Source of the DNA: Allopusillimonas sp048270225 | GTDB lineage: Bacteria; Pseudomonadota; Gammaproteobacteria; Burkholderiales; Burkholderiaceae_B | DNA: 64,000 nucleotides | Direction: 5' to 3' | Assembly: GCA_048270225.1 (NCBI GenBank) | Contig: JBLWTG010000010.1 | Location: 62,001-126,000 of the forward strand | Shown: one piece after another, positions 7,843-16,114 of the stretch | Numbering within the stretch: the stretch's first letter is position 1 | Layout of the letters: the number at the start of each line of letters is the position of its first letter | Program-made: the position numbers and the translations under genes | The notes under the pieces: model-generated | Told to the model about the DNA's origin: nothing | Seen by the model: the letters and a program-made list of their open reading frames with translations, nothing else | Databases searched by the model: none

Positions 7843-10311
7843 ATGTCTGCGAGCCAGATTCTTTCTGATGTACCCACGGACCTGCCCTTATTGCCTCTGC
7901 GCGATGTGGTGGTGTTTCCGCACATGGTGATTCCCCTGTTTGTTGGCCGGCCGCGTTCCATAAAGGCCCTGGAACTGGCGATGGAAGGCGGCAACAACAT
8001 TATGTTGGTGGCCCAGAAATCCGCCGGCAAGGATGATCCCACTCCCGATGATCTGTACGAAATAGGTTGCGCGGCCAGCATTCTGCAGATGCTCAAGCTG
8101 CCGGACGGCACGGTCAAGGTGCTGGTCGAGGGCGTGCAGCGCGCGCGCATCCAGAGCGTTTCTGATGCTGAAACGCATTTCATGGCGGTTGTCTCCGCCG
8201 TTGAGCCTGAAGCAGAGCAGGGCGCCGAATCCGAAGCGCTGCGTCGTGCCGTGGTGGCCCAGTTCGAGCAGTACGTCAAGCTCAACAAGAAAATTCCGCA
8301 GGAAATTCTCACGTCGCTGACAGGCATCGACGATGCCGGTCGCCTGGCCGACACCATTGCCGCCCATCTGCCTCTCAAGCTGGAGCAGAAGCAGCAAATG
8401 CTGGAGGTTACCGGCACCTCCGCCCGCCTGGAAAATCTGCTCTCGCAGCTCGAATCCGAAATCGATATTCTTCAGGTCGAAAAGCGTATCCGCGGCCGCG
8501 TCAAGAAGCAGATGGAAAAAAGCCAGCGCGATTACTATCTGAATGAGCAGGTCAAGGCCATTCAGAAAGAATTGGGCGAAGGCGAAGACGGCGCCGACCT
8601 CGAAGAGCTCGAAAAAAAGATCGAGGCCGCCCATCTGCCCAAGGATGCACGCAAGAAAGCCGATTCCGAGCTCAAGAAGCTCAAGCTGATGTCGCCCATG
8701 TCGGCAGAGGCAACGGTGGTGCGCAATTACATCGATACGCTGATCGGCCTGCCTTGGCGTAAAAAGAGCCGTATCAACAACTCCATCCCCAATGCCGAAG
8801 AGGTGCTCGACGCCGATCACTATGGCCTCGAAAAGGTCAAGGAGCGCATTGTGGAGTACCTGGCAGTGCAGCAGCGCGTCGAGAAGCTCAAGGCGCCGAT
8901 ACTGTGTCTGGTCGGCCCTCCGGGTGTTGGCAAGACGTCGCTGGGGCAATCCATTGCGCGTGCCACCAACCGCAAGTTCGTGCGCATGGCATTGGGCGGT
9001 GTGCGGGACGAGGCCGAAATTCGTGGCCATCGTCGCACCTATATCGGCTCCATGCCTGGCAAGATTCTGCAGAACATGACCAAGGTTGCCGTGCGCAACC
9101 CTCTGTTCCTGCTCGACGAAATCGACAAGATCGGCGCTGATTTTCGTGGGGATCCCTCGTCGGCGCTGCTTGAGGTGCTGGATCCTGAACAGAACCACAC
9201 CTTCCAGGATCACTACATCGAGGTCGATTTTGATCTGTCGGATGTGATGTTCGTGGCAACCAGCAATACCCTGAACATTCCGCCAGCGTTGCTGGACCGC
9301 ATGGAGGTCATCCGGCTGTCCGGCTACACCGAAGACGAAAAAGTACATATCGCCTTCGATCACCTGCTGCCCAAGCTCATGAAGAACAACGGCGTGCAGG
9401 ATGGCGAGCTGACGATTGAAGAGTCCGCCATCCGCGACATCGTGCGCTATTACACGCGGGAAGCGGGCGTGCGTGCGCTGGAGCGCGAAATCAGCAAGAT
9501 TTGCCGCAAGGTCGTCAAGCAGTTGCTGGGCAAGAATGCGACAGGTGTTGCCAAGGGCCGCAAGGCGGCGCCTGCGCAGGTCGTCGAGAACGTGGTGGTC
9601 ACGTCCGAAAATCTCAATGATTTCCTGGGGGTGCGCCGTTTCAACTTTGGCCATGCCGAGAAAGAGAACAAGGTGGGACAGGTCACTGGCCTGGCCTGGA
9701 CGGAAGTGGGCGGCGACTTGCTGACCATCGAGGTTGCGGACATGCCTGGCAAGGGCGTGGTGCTGCGCACAGGTTCGCTGGGCGATGTCATGAAAGAATC
9801 GGTCGAGGCAGCACGCACGGTGGTGCGCGCACGTGCCCAAAAATGGGGCATCGCCAACACGGCATTCGAAAAACGCGACCTGCATGTCCATTTTCCGGAA
9901 GGGGCAACCCCTAAAGATGGTCCCTCAGCGGGTATCGCCATTACCACGGCCATGGTGTCTGCGCTGACCGGCATTCCGGTGCGGGCCGATGTCGCCATGA
10001 CAGGTGAGATCACGCTGCGTGGCGAGGTGCTTGGCATTGGCGGCCTCAAGGAAAAACTGTTGGCGGCGCATCGCGGCGGCATCAAGACGGTGATGATCCC
10101 TGAGGAAAACGTTAAGGATCTGGCGGATATTCCAGACAACGTCAAGAATCAGCTGGAAATCATCCCCGTGCGCTGGATAGACCGGGTGCTTGAGGTGGCA
10201 TTGCAGAATATGCCTACTCCGCTGTCAGATGAAGAGGTTGCGCGGCTGGCGGCGGAAGCCGTTGCCACAGCCAAGAAACCTGGTGACGCATCGGATGGTC
10301 TGAGGCACTGA
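7843..10311 (+). CDS. lon: ATP-dependent Lon protease
   Basis: An 822-residue LonA protease, slightly longer than the Escherichia coli enzyme. Domains in order are the N-terminal substrate-binding domain (residues 1-210), the coiled coil, the AAA+ module with Walker A GPPGVGKTS near residue 357 and Walker B LFLLDEIDKIG, and the C-terminal protease domain with the Ser-Lys dyad (Ser695 in PKDGPSAG and Lys738 in GGLKEKLLAA). A good AAGGAA ribosome-binding site sits 8 bases upstream. It degrades misfolded and regulatory proteins in the cytoplasm. Confidence 0.97.
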   Translation: MSASQILSDVPTDLPLLPLRDVVVFPHMVIPLFVGRPRSIKALELAMEGGNNIMLVAQKSAGKDDPTPDDLYEIGCAASILQMLKLPDGTVKVLVEGVQRARIQSVSDAETHFMAVVSAVEPEAEQGAESEALRRAVVAQFEQYVKLNKKIPQEILTSLTGIDDAGRLADTIAAHLPLKLEQKQQMLEVTGTSARLENLLSQLESEIDILQVEKRIRGRVKKQMEKSQRDYYLNEQVKAIQKELGEGEDGADLEELEKKIEAAHLPKDARKKADSELKKLKLMSPMSAEATVVRNYIDTLIGLPWRKKSRINNSIPNAEEVLDADHYGLEKVKERIVEYLAVQQRVEKLKAPILCLVGPPGVGKTSLGQSIARATNRKFVRMALGGVRDEAEIRGHRRTYIGSMPGKILQNMTKVAVRNPLFLLDEIDKIGADFRGDPSSALLEVLDPEQNHTFQDHYIEVDFDLSDVMFVATSNTLNIPPALLDRMEVIRLSGYTEDEKVHIAFDHLLPKLMKNNGVQDGELTIEESAIRDIVRYYTREAGVRALEREISKICRKVVKQLLGKNATGVAKGRKAAPAQVVENVVVTSENLNDFLGVRRFNFGHAEKENKVGQVTGLAWTEVGGDLLTIEVADMPGKGVVLRTGSLGDVMKESVEAARTVVRARAQKWGIANTAFEKRDLHVHFPEGATPKDGPSAGIAITTAMVSALTGIPVRADVAMTGEITLRGEVLGIGGLKEKLLAAHRGGIKTVMIPEENVKDLADIPDNVKNQLEIIPVRWIDRVLEVALQNMPTPLSDEEVARLAAEAVATAKKPGDASDGLRH

Positions 10312-10337
10312 TGTAATGCTGCTGTAGGGCTTTGATG

Positions 10338-10377
10338 CCCGCGCGCTGGAGTCAGCTCTGGCGCGCGGGTATTTTTA
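10338..10377. terminator. Bidirectional terminator between lon and lexA
   Basis: A 9-bp perfect GC-rich stem, CCCGCGCGC (10338-10346) with GCGCGCGGG (10361-10369), is followed by TATTTTTA. The 14-base loop can add a short inner stem. It lies between the convergent genes lon and lexA. Confidence 0.8.
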
Positions 10378-10415
10378 TGGTGCGTCCGCGATGCGCATTG
10401 ATTAAGTGTGCGAGA

Positions 10416-11060
10416 TCAATGTAATGGCGTGCTGCGTATCAGCCCTACCGCGATGCCTTCAAGTGAGAAGTCGTCGTCGGGCGTGACGATGATGGGCTGG
10501 AAATCAGGGTTTTCGGGAAGCAGTTCGACATGCCTGCCGTTGCGTGAGAAGCGCTTGACGGTGACATCGTCGCCCAGGCGGGCAACGACAATCTGTCCGT
10601 TGCGGGCTTCGGGGGACCTGCGCACGGCGAGCAGGTCGCCATCGAGAATGCCGGCATCGCGCATGCTGGAGCCCTGCACGCGCAGGAGGTAGTCGGGGGT
10701 CTGACTGAAGAGAGCGGGCTCGATGCCGATTTCGCGTTCTACGTGCTCGGCGGCCAGTATGGGGTGGCCGGCTGCCACGCGGCCCACCAGGGGGACCAGC
10801 AACTGGGCCAGCTGTGAGGGAGAGATGTCGGGAGCGCTGGGCATGAGGTCGGTGAGCCGTATGCCGCGGGAAGCGCCCGCTGTGAGCTCGATGGCGCCTT
10901 TGCGGGCCAAGGCCTTGAGGTGGTCTTCGGCTGCGTTGGCGGACTTGAAGCCGAGCGCGCGAGCGATTTCGGCGCGGGTAGGCGGAAAGCCGGTGCGAGC
11001 AATTTCGCTGCGAATGAGATCGAGTATTTGCTGCTGACGTGCTGTGAGCTTGACGGCCAT
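10416..11060 (-). CDS. lexA: LexA, SOS-response repressor
   Basis: The 214-residue protein has an N-terminal winged helix (residues 1-70, with the family signature FPPTRAEIARALGF), the self-cleavage site Ala97-Gly98 in RVAAGHP, and the catalytic dyad Ser132 (GSSMRDAGI) and Lys169 (VTVKRF). RecA-stimulated autocleavage derepresses SOS genes. A perfect LexA box lies 11 bases upstream of its ATG, so it autoregulates. Full length for the family. Confidence 0.97.
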   Translation of the reverse strand: MAVKLTARQQQILDLIRSEIARTGFPPTRAEIARALGFKSANAAEDHLKALARKGAIELTAGASRGIRLTDLMPSAPDISPSQLAQLLVPLVGRVAAGHPILAAEHVEREIGIEPALFSQTPDYLLRVQGSSMRDAGILDGDLLAVRRSPEARNGQIVVARLGDDVTVKRFSRNGRHVELLPENPDFQPIIVTPDDDFSLEGIAVGLIRSTPLH

Positions 11061-11071
11061 GATAATCCAGA

Positions 11072-11087
11072 CTGTATTTATATACAG
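11072..11087. promoter_or_regulatory. LexA (SOS) box of lexA
   Basis: CTGT-ATTTATAT-ACAG matches the CTGT-N8-ACAG consensus exactly. The dyad extends far beyond the box: 13-base arms from 11064 and to 11095 are exact inverted copies around a 6-base centre. On the minus strand a TATAAA inside the box can serve as the -10, so repressor and polymerase would compete directly. Confidence 0.92.
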
Positions 11088-11229
11088 TCTGGATTCTGCA
11101 ACAATTCGCGATAAAGATCAAGGCCTGGACAAGATAACTGCGTTGGGCGCAGTTGTGGCCGGTCTGGGAGCGTCAGGGCGTCAGGCCGATAGCAGCGCTG
11201 CCGCATGGCGACAACGCTGCTGTTGAGCA

Positions 11230-12429
11230 CTACAGGACGGCCGCGATCGCGTTGGCCACGTTGTCGATGTTGCCGCTGTTGAGTGCGGCAATGCAGATTC
11301 GCCCGCTGCTCACCGCATAGATGCCATGCTCGTCGCGCAGGCGGTCCACCTGCCCGGCGTTCAGTCCGGAGTAGGAGAACATGCCGCGCTGCGACAGGAC
11401 GAAGCTGAAGTCCTGTTGCACGCCCTTGGCCTTGAGCTTTTCGACCAGTTGCGAGCGCATGCTGCGGATACGTTCGCGCATGCCGGCCAGTTCGTCGACC
11501 CAGAGCTGGAAGAGCTCAGGTGTGTTGAGCACCGACGAGACGATCATGCCGCCGTGCGTGGGAGGGTTGGAATAGTTGGTGCGGATGACGCGCTTGAGCT
11601 GGCTGAGGACACGCCCGGATTCTTCGCGGGATGAGCAGACCAGCGTCAGGGCGCCGACCCGCTCACCGTACAGGGAGAACGACTTGGAGAATGAGGAGCT
11701 GATCAGCATGGTGAGATCGCGCTTGGCGAACATGCGTACCACGGCTGCGTCTTCGTCGAGGCCGTCGCCGAATCCCTGATAGGCGATGTCCAGGAAGGGG
11801 ACCAGGTTACGTTCGCGCACGGTATCGGCAATCTGCTCCCATTGCTCGAGTGTGGGGTCCACGCCGGTGGGGTTGTGGCAGCACGCATGAAGGACGACGA
11901 TGGTCTTTTCGGGCAGGGCTTGCAAGCCTGCAAGCATGCCGGCGAAATCAAGGCCATGCGTGGCCGCATCGTAGTAGGGGTAGGTGTCGACGGTAAAGCC
12001 GGCTGCCTCGAACAGGGCGCGGTGGTTTTCCCAGCTGGGATTGCTGATGGCGACTTTGGCGTCGGGGAGCAGCCGTTTGAGGAAATCGGCGCCCAGCTTG
12101 AGCGCACCGGTGCCGCCCAGGCTTTGCGCCGTGAGGACGCGGCCCGAGCTGATCAGCTCGGAATCCTTGCCCAGCAGCAGGCTCTGGGCGCCGGTGTTGT
12201 AGCCTGGGATGCCATCGATAGGCAGGTAGCCGCGTGCGGAATGGGCTTGCACGAGAGCTTCTTCGGCCTTGCGGACGGCATCGAGCAGCGGGACGCGGCC
12301 GTTGTCGTCGTAATACACGCCGACGCCAAGATTGACCTTGTTGCTTCGGCTGTCGGCGCCGTATTGCTCGTTAAGGCCCAGGATGGGGTCGCGCGGTGCG
12401 AGCTCGATAGATTCGAAAAGAGAAGTCAT
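11230..12429 (-). CDS. Aspartate/aromatic aminotransferase (class I)
   Basis: A 399-residue PLP enzyme of the AspC/TyrB type: it opens with FESIELAPRDPILGLNEQY, and has the HACCHNPTGVDPT signature, DIAYQGFG, and the PLP lysine in SSSFSKSFSLYGERVG. It interconverts oxaloacetate and aspartate or aromatic keto acids with glutamate. The start at 12429 (MTSLFESIE) matches the family; an alternative ATG at 12468 would add 13 residues. Neither has a strong ribosome-binding site. It is divergent from uvrB. AspC versus TyrB preference cannot be decided from sequence alone. The 130 bases between it and lexA hold only a weak AGCAGCG/CGCTGCT inverted repeat near 11200-11223. Confidence 0.9.
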   Translation of the reverse strand: MTSLFESIELAPRDPILGLNEQYGADSRSNKVNLGVGVYYDDNGRVPLLDAVRKAEEALVQAHSARGYLPIDGIPGYNTGAQSLLLGKDSELISSGRVLTAQSLGGTGALKLGADFLKRLLPDAKVAISNPSWENHRALFEAAGFTVDTYPYYDAATHGLDFAGMLAGLQALPEKTIVVLHACCHNPTGVDPTLEQWEQIADTVRERNLVPFLDIAYQGFGDGLDEDAAVVRMFAKRDLTMLISSSFSKSFSLYGERVGALTLVCSSREESGRVLSQLKRVIRTNYSNPPTHGGMIVSSVLNTPELFQLWVDELAGMRERIRSMRSQLVEKLKAKGVQQDFSFVLSQRGMFSYSGLNAGQVDRLRDEHGIYAVSSGRICIAALNSGNIDNVANAIAAVL

Positions 12430-12479
12430 GGGGGTGGGGAAACGTGTGGTAGGAGAAACTTTTGACATTAGTGTGATAA

Positions 12480-12497
12480 TAAAGGGCTTACCCTTTA
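12480..12497. repeat. Inverted repeat in the aminotransferase/uvrB divergent gap
   Basis: TAAAGGG-CTTA-CCCTTTA, two perfect 7-base arms with a 4-base spacer. It sits 22 bases upstream of the uvrB ATG and 51 bases upstream of the divergent aminotransferase start. It may be an operator or a small leader hairpin. Confidence 0.45.
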
Positions 12498-12519
12498 AGT
12501 GTCCAGTAACAGGCCCGGC

Positions 12520-14544
12520 ATGAATGCACCCGCTCCCGGTTTTATCGAGTATCCGAATAGCCCGTTCAGGCTTTATCAGCCATATCCGCCGGCCGGCGAC
12601 CAGCCGCAGGCCATCAGCACGCTGATCGAGGGCATCAACGACGGCCTGATGTACCAGACGCTGCTGGGCGTGACCGGCTCGGGTAAAACCTACACGATGG
12701 CGAATGTCATCGCCCAGTCGGGCCGGCCGGCCATCGTGCTGGCGCCCAATAAAACGCTGGCAGCCCAGTTGTACGCCGAAATGCGGGAGTTCTTTCCCCG
12801 CAACGCGGTGGAATATTTTGTGTCGTATTATGACTACTACCAGCCGGAGGCCTATGTCGCCGCACGGGATCTGTTCATCGAGAAAGACTCGTCCATCAAC
12901 GAGCATATCGAGCAGATGCGTCTTTCCGCCACCAAAAGCCTGCTGGAGCGGCGTGACACCATTATTGTGGGCACGGTGTCCTGCATCTACGGCATAGGTA
13001 ATCCCGGCGACTATCATGCGATGGTGCTCACTTTGCGCGCCGGAGACCGCATCCCGCGCCAGGAACTGCTGGGCCGCCTGGTCGCCATGCAGTACGAGCG
13101 CAACGATGTCGAATTCGTCCGAGGCAATTTCCGGGCGCGCGGCGAGGTTGTCGATGTCTTTCCCGCAGAGCACGCCGAACTGGCGCTGCGTATCACGATG
13201 TTCGATGATGAAATCGAATCGCTGGAAATGTTCGATCCGCTGACGGGCAAGGTGCGCCAGCAGGTGCCGCGCTTTACCGTGTTTCCCAGTTCGCATTATG
13301 TGACGCCACGCGAAACCGTACTGCGCGCCATCGAGGCCATCAAGCAGGAGCTGCGCGAAAGGCTGGCGCTGTTGACGCAGGAAGGCAGGCTGGTCGAGGC
13401 GCAGCGGCTGGAGCAGCGTACCCGTTTCGACCTTGAAATGCTGCAGGAGCTGGGCTTTTGCAAAGGGATTGAAAACTATTCCCGCCACTTGTCCGGCGCT
13501 GCCCCGGGGGAGCCGCCACCCACGCTGATCGACTATCTGCCCGCCGACGCCCTGATGTTCATCGACGAAAGCCATGTGACCATGGGGCAGCTGAGCGCCA
13601 TGTACCGGGGCGACCGGTCGCGCAAGTCCACGCTGGTGCAGTTCGGCTTCCGCCTGCCCTCGGCCATGGACAACCGGCCCTTGCAGCTCGAGGAGTTCGA
13701 GCACCGCATGCGCCAGTGTGTATTTGTATCGGCGACGCCCGCGAACTACGAAAAGGAGCATGCGGACAACGTGGTGGAGCAGGTTGTGCGTCCCACCGGT
13801 CTGGTGGACCCTGTTGTCGAGGTGCGGCCGGCGCAGACCCAGGTGGATGATCTGCTGGGAGAAATCAAGCTGCGCGTGGCTTCGGGGGAGCGGGTGCTGG
13901 TGACCACGCTGACCAAGCGCATGTCGGAGGACCTTACCGATTATCTTGCGGAAAGCGGGGTCAAGGTCCGCTATCTGCATTCGGATATTGATACAGTCGA
14001 ACGCGTGGAGATTATCCGCGACCTGCGCCTGGGTGTATTCGATGTGCTGGTGGGGATCAATCTGCTGCGCGAAGGCCTGGATATCCCTGAGGTCTCGCTG
14101 GTGGCGATTCTGGATGCTGACAAGGAGGGATTCTTGCGATCCGAGCGCAGCCTGATCCAGACGATAGGGCGCGCGGCGCGCAATATCAATGGGCATGCCA
14201 TTCTGTATGCCGACCGCATTACCGATTCCATGCGGCGCGCCATGGACGAAACCGAGCGTCGCCGTGCCAAGCAATTGGCTTTCAATGCAGAGCACGGCAT
14301 AACGGCGCGTGGGGTCAACAAGGCGGTTCGCGATCTGATTGACGGGGTTATGGGCGCGCCTAAGCCGGCCTCTGTCGACGACGACATCCCGGCGGAAGTG
14401 TTGCGTGACGACAAGTCGCTGGCCAGGGAGATGCGCCGTCTCACCAAGCTGATGATGGATCATGCCAAGAATCTCGAGTTCGAGCAGGCCGCCGCGGCCC
14501 GGGACGCCCTGAACCGGCTCAAGGAAAAAGCCCTGTTGTCCTAG
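12520..14544 (+). CDS. uvrB: UvrABC excision nuclease subunit B
   Basis: UvrB is the damage-verification helicase of nucleotide excision repair, loaded by UvrA and joined by UvrC. The 674-residue protein has Walker A GVTGSGKT, the beta-hairpin region around YYDYYQPEAYV, the DEAD-type box IDESHVT, helicase motifs V and VI (GINLLREGLDIPEVSLV, QTIGRAARN) and the C-terminal UVR domain that contacts UvrC (MMDHAKNLEFEQAAAARD). I chose the ATG at 12520 (MNAPAPGF); a GTG at 12499 in frame would add 7 residues. No CTGT-N8-ACAG box is visible upstream. Confidence 0.97.
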   Translation: MNAPAPGFIEYPNSPFRLYQPYPPAGDQPQAISTLIEGINDGLMYQTLLGVTGSGKTYTMANVIAQSGRPAIVLAPNKTLAAQLYAEMREFFPRNAVEYFVSYYDYYQPEAYVAARDLFIEKDSSINEHIEQMRLSATKSLLERRDTIIVGTVSCIYGIGNPGDYHAMVLTLRAGDRIPRQELLGRLVAMQYERNDVEFVRGNFRARGEVVDVFPAEHAELALRITMFDDEIESLEMFDPLTGKVRQQVPRFTVFPSSHYVTPRETVLRAIEAIKQELRERLALLTQEGRLVEAQRLEQRTRFDLEMLQELGFCKGIENYSRHLSGAAPGEPPPTLIDYLPADALMFIDESHVTMGQLSAMYRGDRSRKSTLVQFGFRLPSAMDNRPLQLEEFEHRMRQCVFVSATPANYEKEHADNVVEQVVRPTGLVDPVVEVRPAQTQVDDLLGEIKLRVASGERVLVTTLTKRMSEDLTDYLAESGVKVRYLHSDIDTVERVEIIRDLRLGVFDVLVGINLLREGLDIPEVSLVAILDADKEGFLRSERSLIQTIGRAARNINGHAILYADRITDSMRRAMDETERRRAKQLAFNAEHGITARGVNKAVRDLIDGVMGAPKPASVDDDIPAEVLRDDKSLAREMRRLTKLMMDHAKNLEFEQAAAARDALNRLKEKALLS

Positions 14545-14584
14545 CCTGTATATGAGCCGTAAATATGGTCAAAATAATAAAAAA

Positions 14585-14616
14585 ATGTTGGTAAACACCA
14601 ACATGCCAGGTTTTTT
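14585..14616 (+). terminator. Probable terminator after uvrB
   Basis: A perfect 8-bp stem ATGTTGGT/ACCAACAT (14585-14592, 14597-14604) with loop AAAC is followed, after GCCAGG, by six Ts. The 6-base spacer before the T run is longer than usual, so strength is uncertain. Confidence 0.55.
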
Positions 14617-14664
14617 CATTATTCCGTAACGGCACAGTTCCTTTTGCCGGGGCTGGCTATTGCA

Positions 14665-14693
14665 TTGACCGTTATTAGGGTTTACCATTATTA
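14665..14693 (+). promoter_or_regulatory. Candidate promoter in the uvrB-phosphatase gap
   Basis: The gap from 14545 to 14909 (365 bases) holds no ORF I can support. Besides the hairpin after uvrB it has TTGACC (14665-14670) and TTATTA (14688-14693) separated by 17 bases, followed by the inverted repeat ACCATG (14695-14700)/CATGGT (14710-14715). The stretch is richer in A+T than its flanks. The promoter would leave a leader of about 210 bases before the phosphatase gene. Confidence 0.35.
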
Positions 14694-14909
14694 AACCATG
14701 GCTTTATAGCATGGTCAGCGGGCATGTTGCACTGCATGAATAGTAGCCTTGCAGGTATTTTCCGTCCGTTTTTTTCGTGCGTAGCCAACAGGCGCTAAAT
14801 CGTTTACCAGATTGGCTTTTTGCCGTTGTCAACAGTGGCCGGCGCATATTTTTGGGCATTGCAAAAAGTCTTGCCTTGCAACGGGTTTTCCCTCACACTC
14901 TCGCCTATT

Positions 14910-15398
14910 ATGACTAAGGTACTTTTCGTTTGCATGGGTAATATCTGTCGCTCGCCGAGCGCAGAGGGCGTTTTCCGTCACATGGTGGAAGACGCGGGGC
15001 TTTCTGGCGCAATAGGCGTCGATTCAGCAGGCACCCACAGTTTCCATATCGGCGAAGCTCCGGACGCACGGGCTCAGGCGGCTGCGCGCAAGCGCGGCTA
15101 CGAGATATCCCAATGCGTAGCCAGGCAGATCACGCCTGAGGATTTCCGCGAGTTTGATCTCATCCTGGCCATGGACTGGGAAAATCTGTCTGCACTGCAG
15201 CAGCAATGCCCCAAGATATATCAGCACAAGCTGATGCTGCTGATGCGCTTCGCCAATGAGTTCGAAGAAGCGACCGTGCCTGATCCTTATTATGGCGGGC
15301 CGGAAGGCTTTGGCAAGGTGCTCGATTACCTCGAGGATGCCTGTCAGGGCGTGCTGGAGCTTGTGCGCAAGCGAGCGCTCCAGTACCAGGCAGCCTGA
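14910..15398 (+). CDS. Low-molecular-weight protein-tyrosine phosphatase
   Basis: A 162-residue cytoplasmic phosphatase with the CX5R(S) P-loop VCMGNICRS (Cys8, Arg14) near the N-terminus and the general-acid DPYYGG motif near residue 119. The start at 14910 (MTKVLFVCMGNICRS) puts the P-loop where the family has it; the in-frame upstream extension to 14820 is not coding-like. Such enzymes often pair with tyrosine kinases of exopolysaccharide export, but none is near here, so the substrate is unknown. Confidence 0.93.
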   Translation: MTKVLFVCMGNICRSPSAEGVFRHMVEDAGLSGAIGVDSAGTHSFHIGEAPDARAQAAARKRGYEISQCVARQITPEDFREFDLILAMDWENLSALQQQCPKIYQHKLMLLMRFANEFEEATVPDPYYGGPEGFGKVLDYLEDACQGVLELVRKRALQYQAA

Positions 15399-15426
15399 TT
15401 CCCGAATCGGCAACCATATAAAAACA

Positions 15427-15452
15427 ACCGTGTTCAGGCACGGTTTTTTTTT
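15427..15452 (+). terminator. Rho-independent terminator after the phosphatase gene
   Basis: ACCGTG (15427-15432) pairs with CACGGT (15439-15444) around loop TTCAGG, followed directly by a run of nine Ts. It separates the phosphatase gene from the isc operon. Confidence 0.85.
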
Positions 15453-15470
15453 CTTCAATTCCTTAGTGTT

Positions 15471-15510
15471 TTAGTCGGGATTTTGTTAAACTTGACTTAA
15501 TTAGTCGGAA
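15471..15510 (+). promoter_or_regulatory. Candidate IscR-binding region, direct repeats upstream of iscR
   Basis: TTAGTCGGGA (15471) and TTAGTCGGAA (15501) start exactly 30 bases apart. The second lies in CTTGACTTAATTAGTCGG, which resembles [2Fe-2S]-IscR type 1 sites with a TTGAC -35-like element. The iscR ATG is 76 bases downstream. Binding is inferred from the position and from the known autoregulation of iscR. Confidence 0.4.
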
Positions 15511-15585
15511 ATTAACGGTAGCCGGATATTCTGTTTATTTACGAGCGATAGTCCGGCGTTTTTCAGTTTCAGGCAAGGAAACACC

Positions 15586-16092
15586 ATGCGCTTGACAACC
15601 AAAGGACGTTTCGCCGTCACCGCCATGATAGATCTGGCGCTCAGGCAGCACCGGGGGCCAATTACCCTGGCGGCGATCAGCAAACGCCAGAATATCTCTC
15701 TGTCCTATCTCGAACAGCTGTTTGGCAAGCTGCGCAGGCACGAGCTGGTCGACAGTATGCGCGGCCCCGGAGGCGGTTATTCGCTGGCGCGCCTGGCCCG
15801 CAACATCACGGTGGCAGACGTAATCTTTGCGGTGGATGAGCCTCTGGATGCAACCAGCTGCGGCGGCAAGGAAGATTGCAACATCGGACGCAATGGCGGT
15901 ACCGGAAAATGCATGACGCACGAGCTTTGGGCCAACCTTAATCGTAAAATGGTTGATTATCTCGACTCCGTATCCTTACAGGATCTGGTCGATCAGCAGC
16001 GCATGCGTCAACTGCAGGAGGCAAGCCAGGCCCAGGCAGTGGCGCAGGGCCGTGCGCCGGAGGTTGCGATGGCCGGCCCCACGCGTGCATAG
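15586..16092 (+). CDS. iscR: IscR, Rrf2-family iron-sulfur cluster regulator
   Basis: The 168-residue protein has the Rrf2 winged helix (MRLTTKGRFAVTAMIDLAL) and the cluster-binding region SCGGKEDC...GKCMTHELW with three cysteines and the ligand His. The spacing is C-X5-C-X10-C, five residues longer between the second and third Cys than the C-X5-C-X5-C of E. coli IscR. It would repress the operon when it carries a [2Fe-2S] cluster. iscS follows 22 bases later. Confidence 0.93.
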   Translation: MRLTTKGRFAVTAMIDLALRQHRGPITLAAISKRQNISLSYLEQLFGKLRRHELVDSMRGPGGGYSLARLARNITVADVIFAVDEPLDATSCGGKEDCNIGRNGGTGKCMTHELWANLNRKMVDYLDSVSLQDLVDQQRMRQLQEASQAQAVAQGRAPEVAMAGPTRA

Positions 16093-16114
16093 CGGTTTTA
16101 CAGGAGCTTCCTTG

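Noticed and set aside
7888..9891. 667-codon minus-strand frame opposite lon
   Set aside because: Shadow of lon; composition (His/Gln/Arg-rich) is typical of antisense frames in high-GC genomes.
11044..11226. Small plus-strand ORF between lexA and the aminotransferase gene
   Set aside because: It runs through the LexA operator, has no ribosome-binding site and low-complexity content.
12430..14463. Apparent 5' extension of the aminotransferase to 1077 codons through uvrB
   Set aside because: The extension is antisense to uvrB; the true protein starts at 12429 as judged by alignment with the family.
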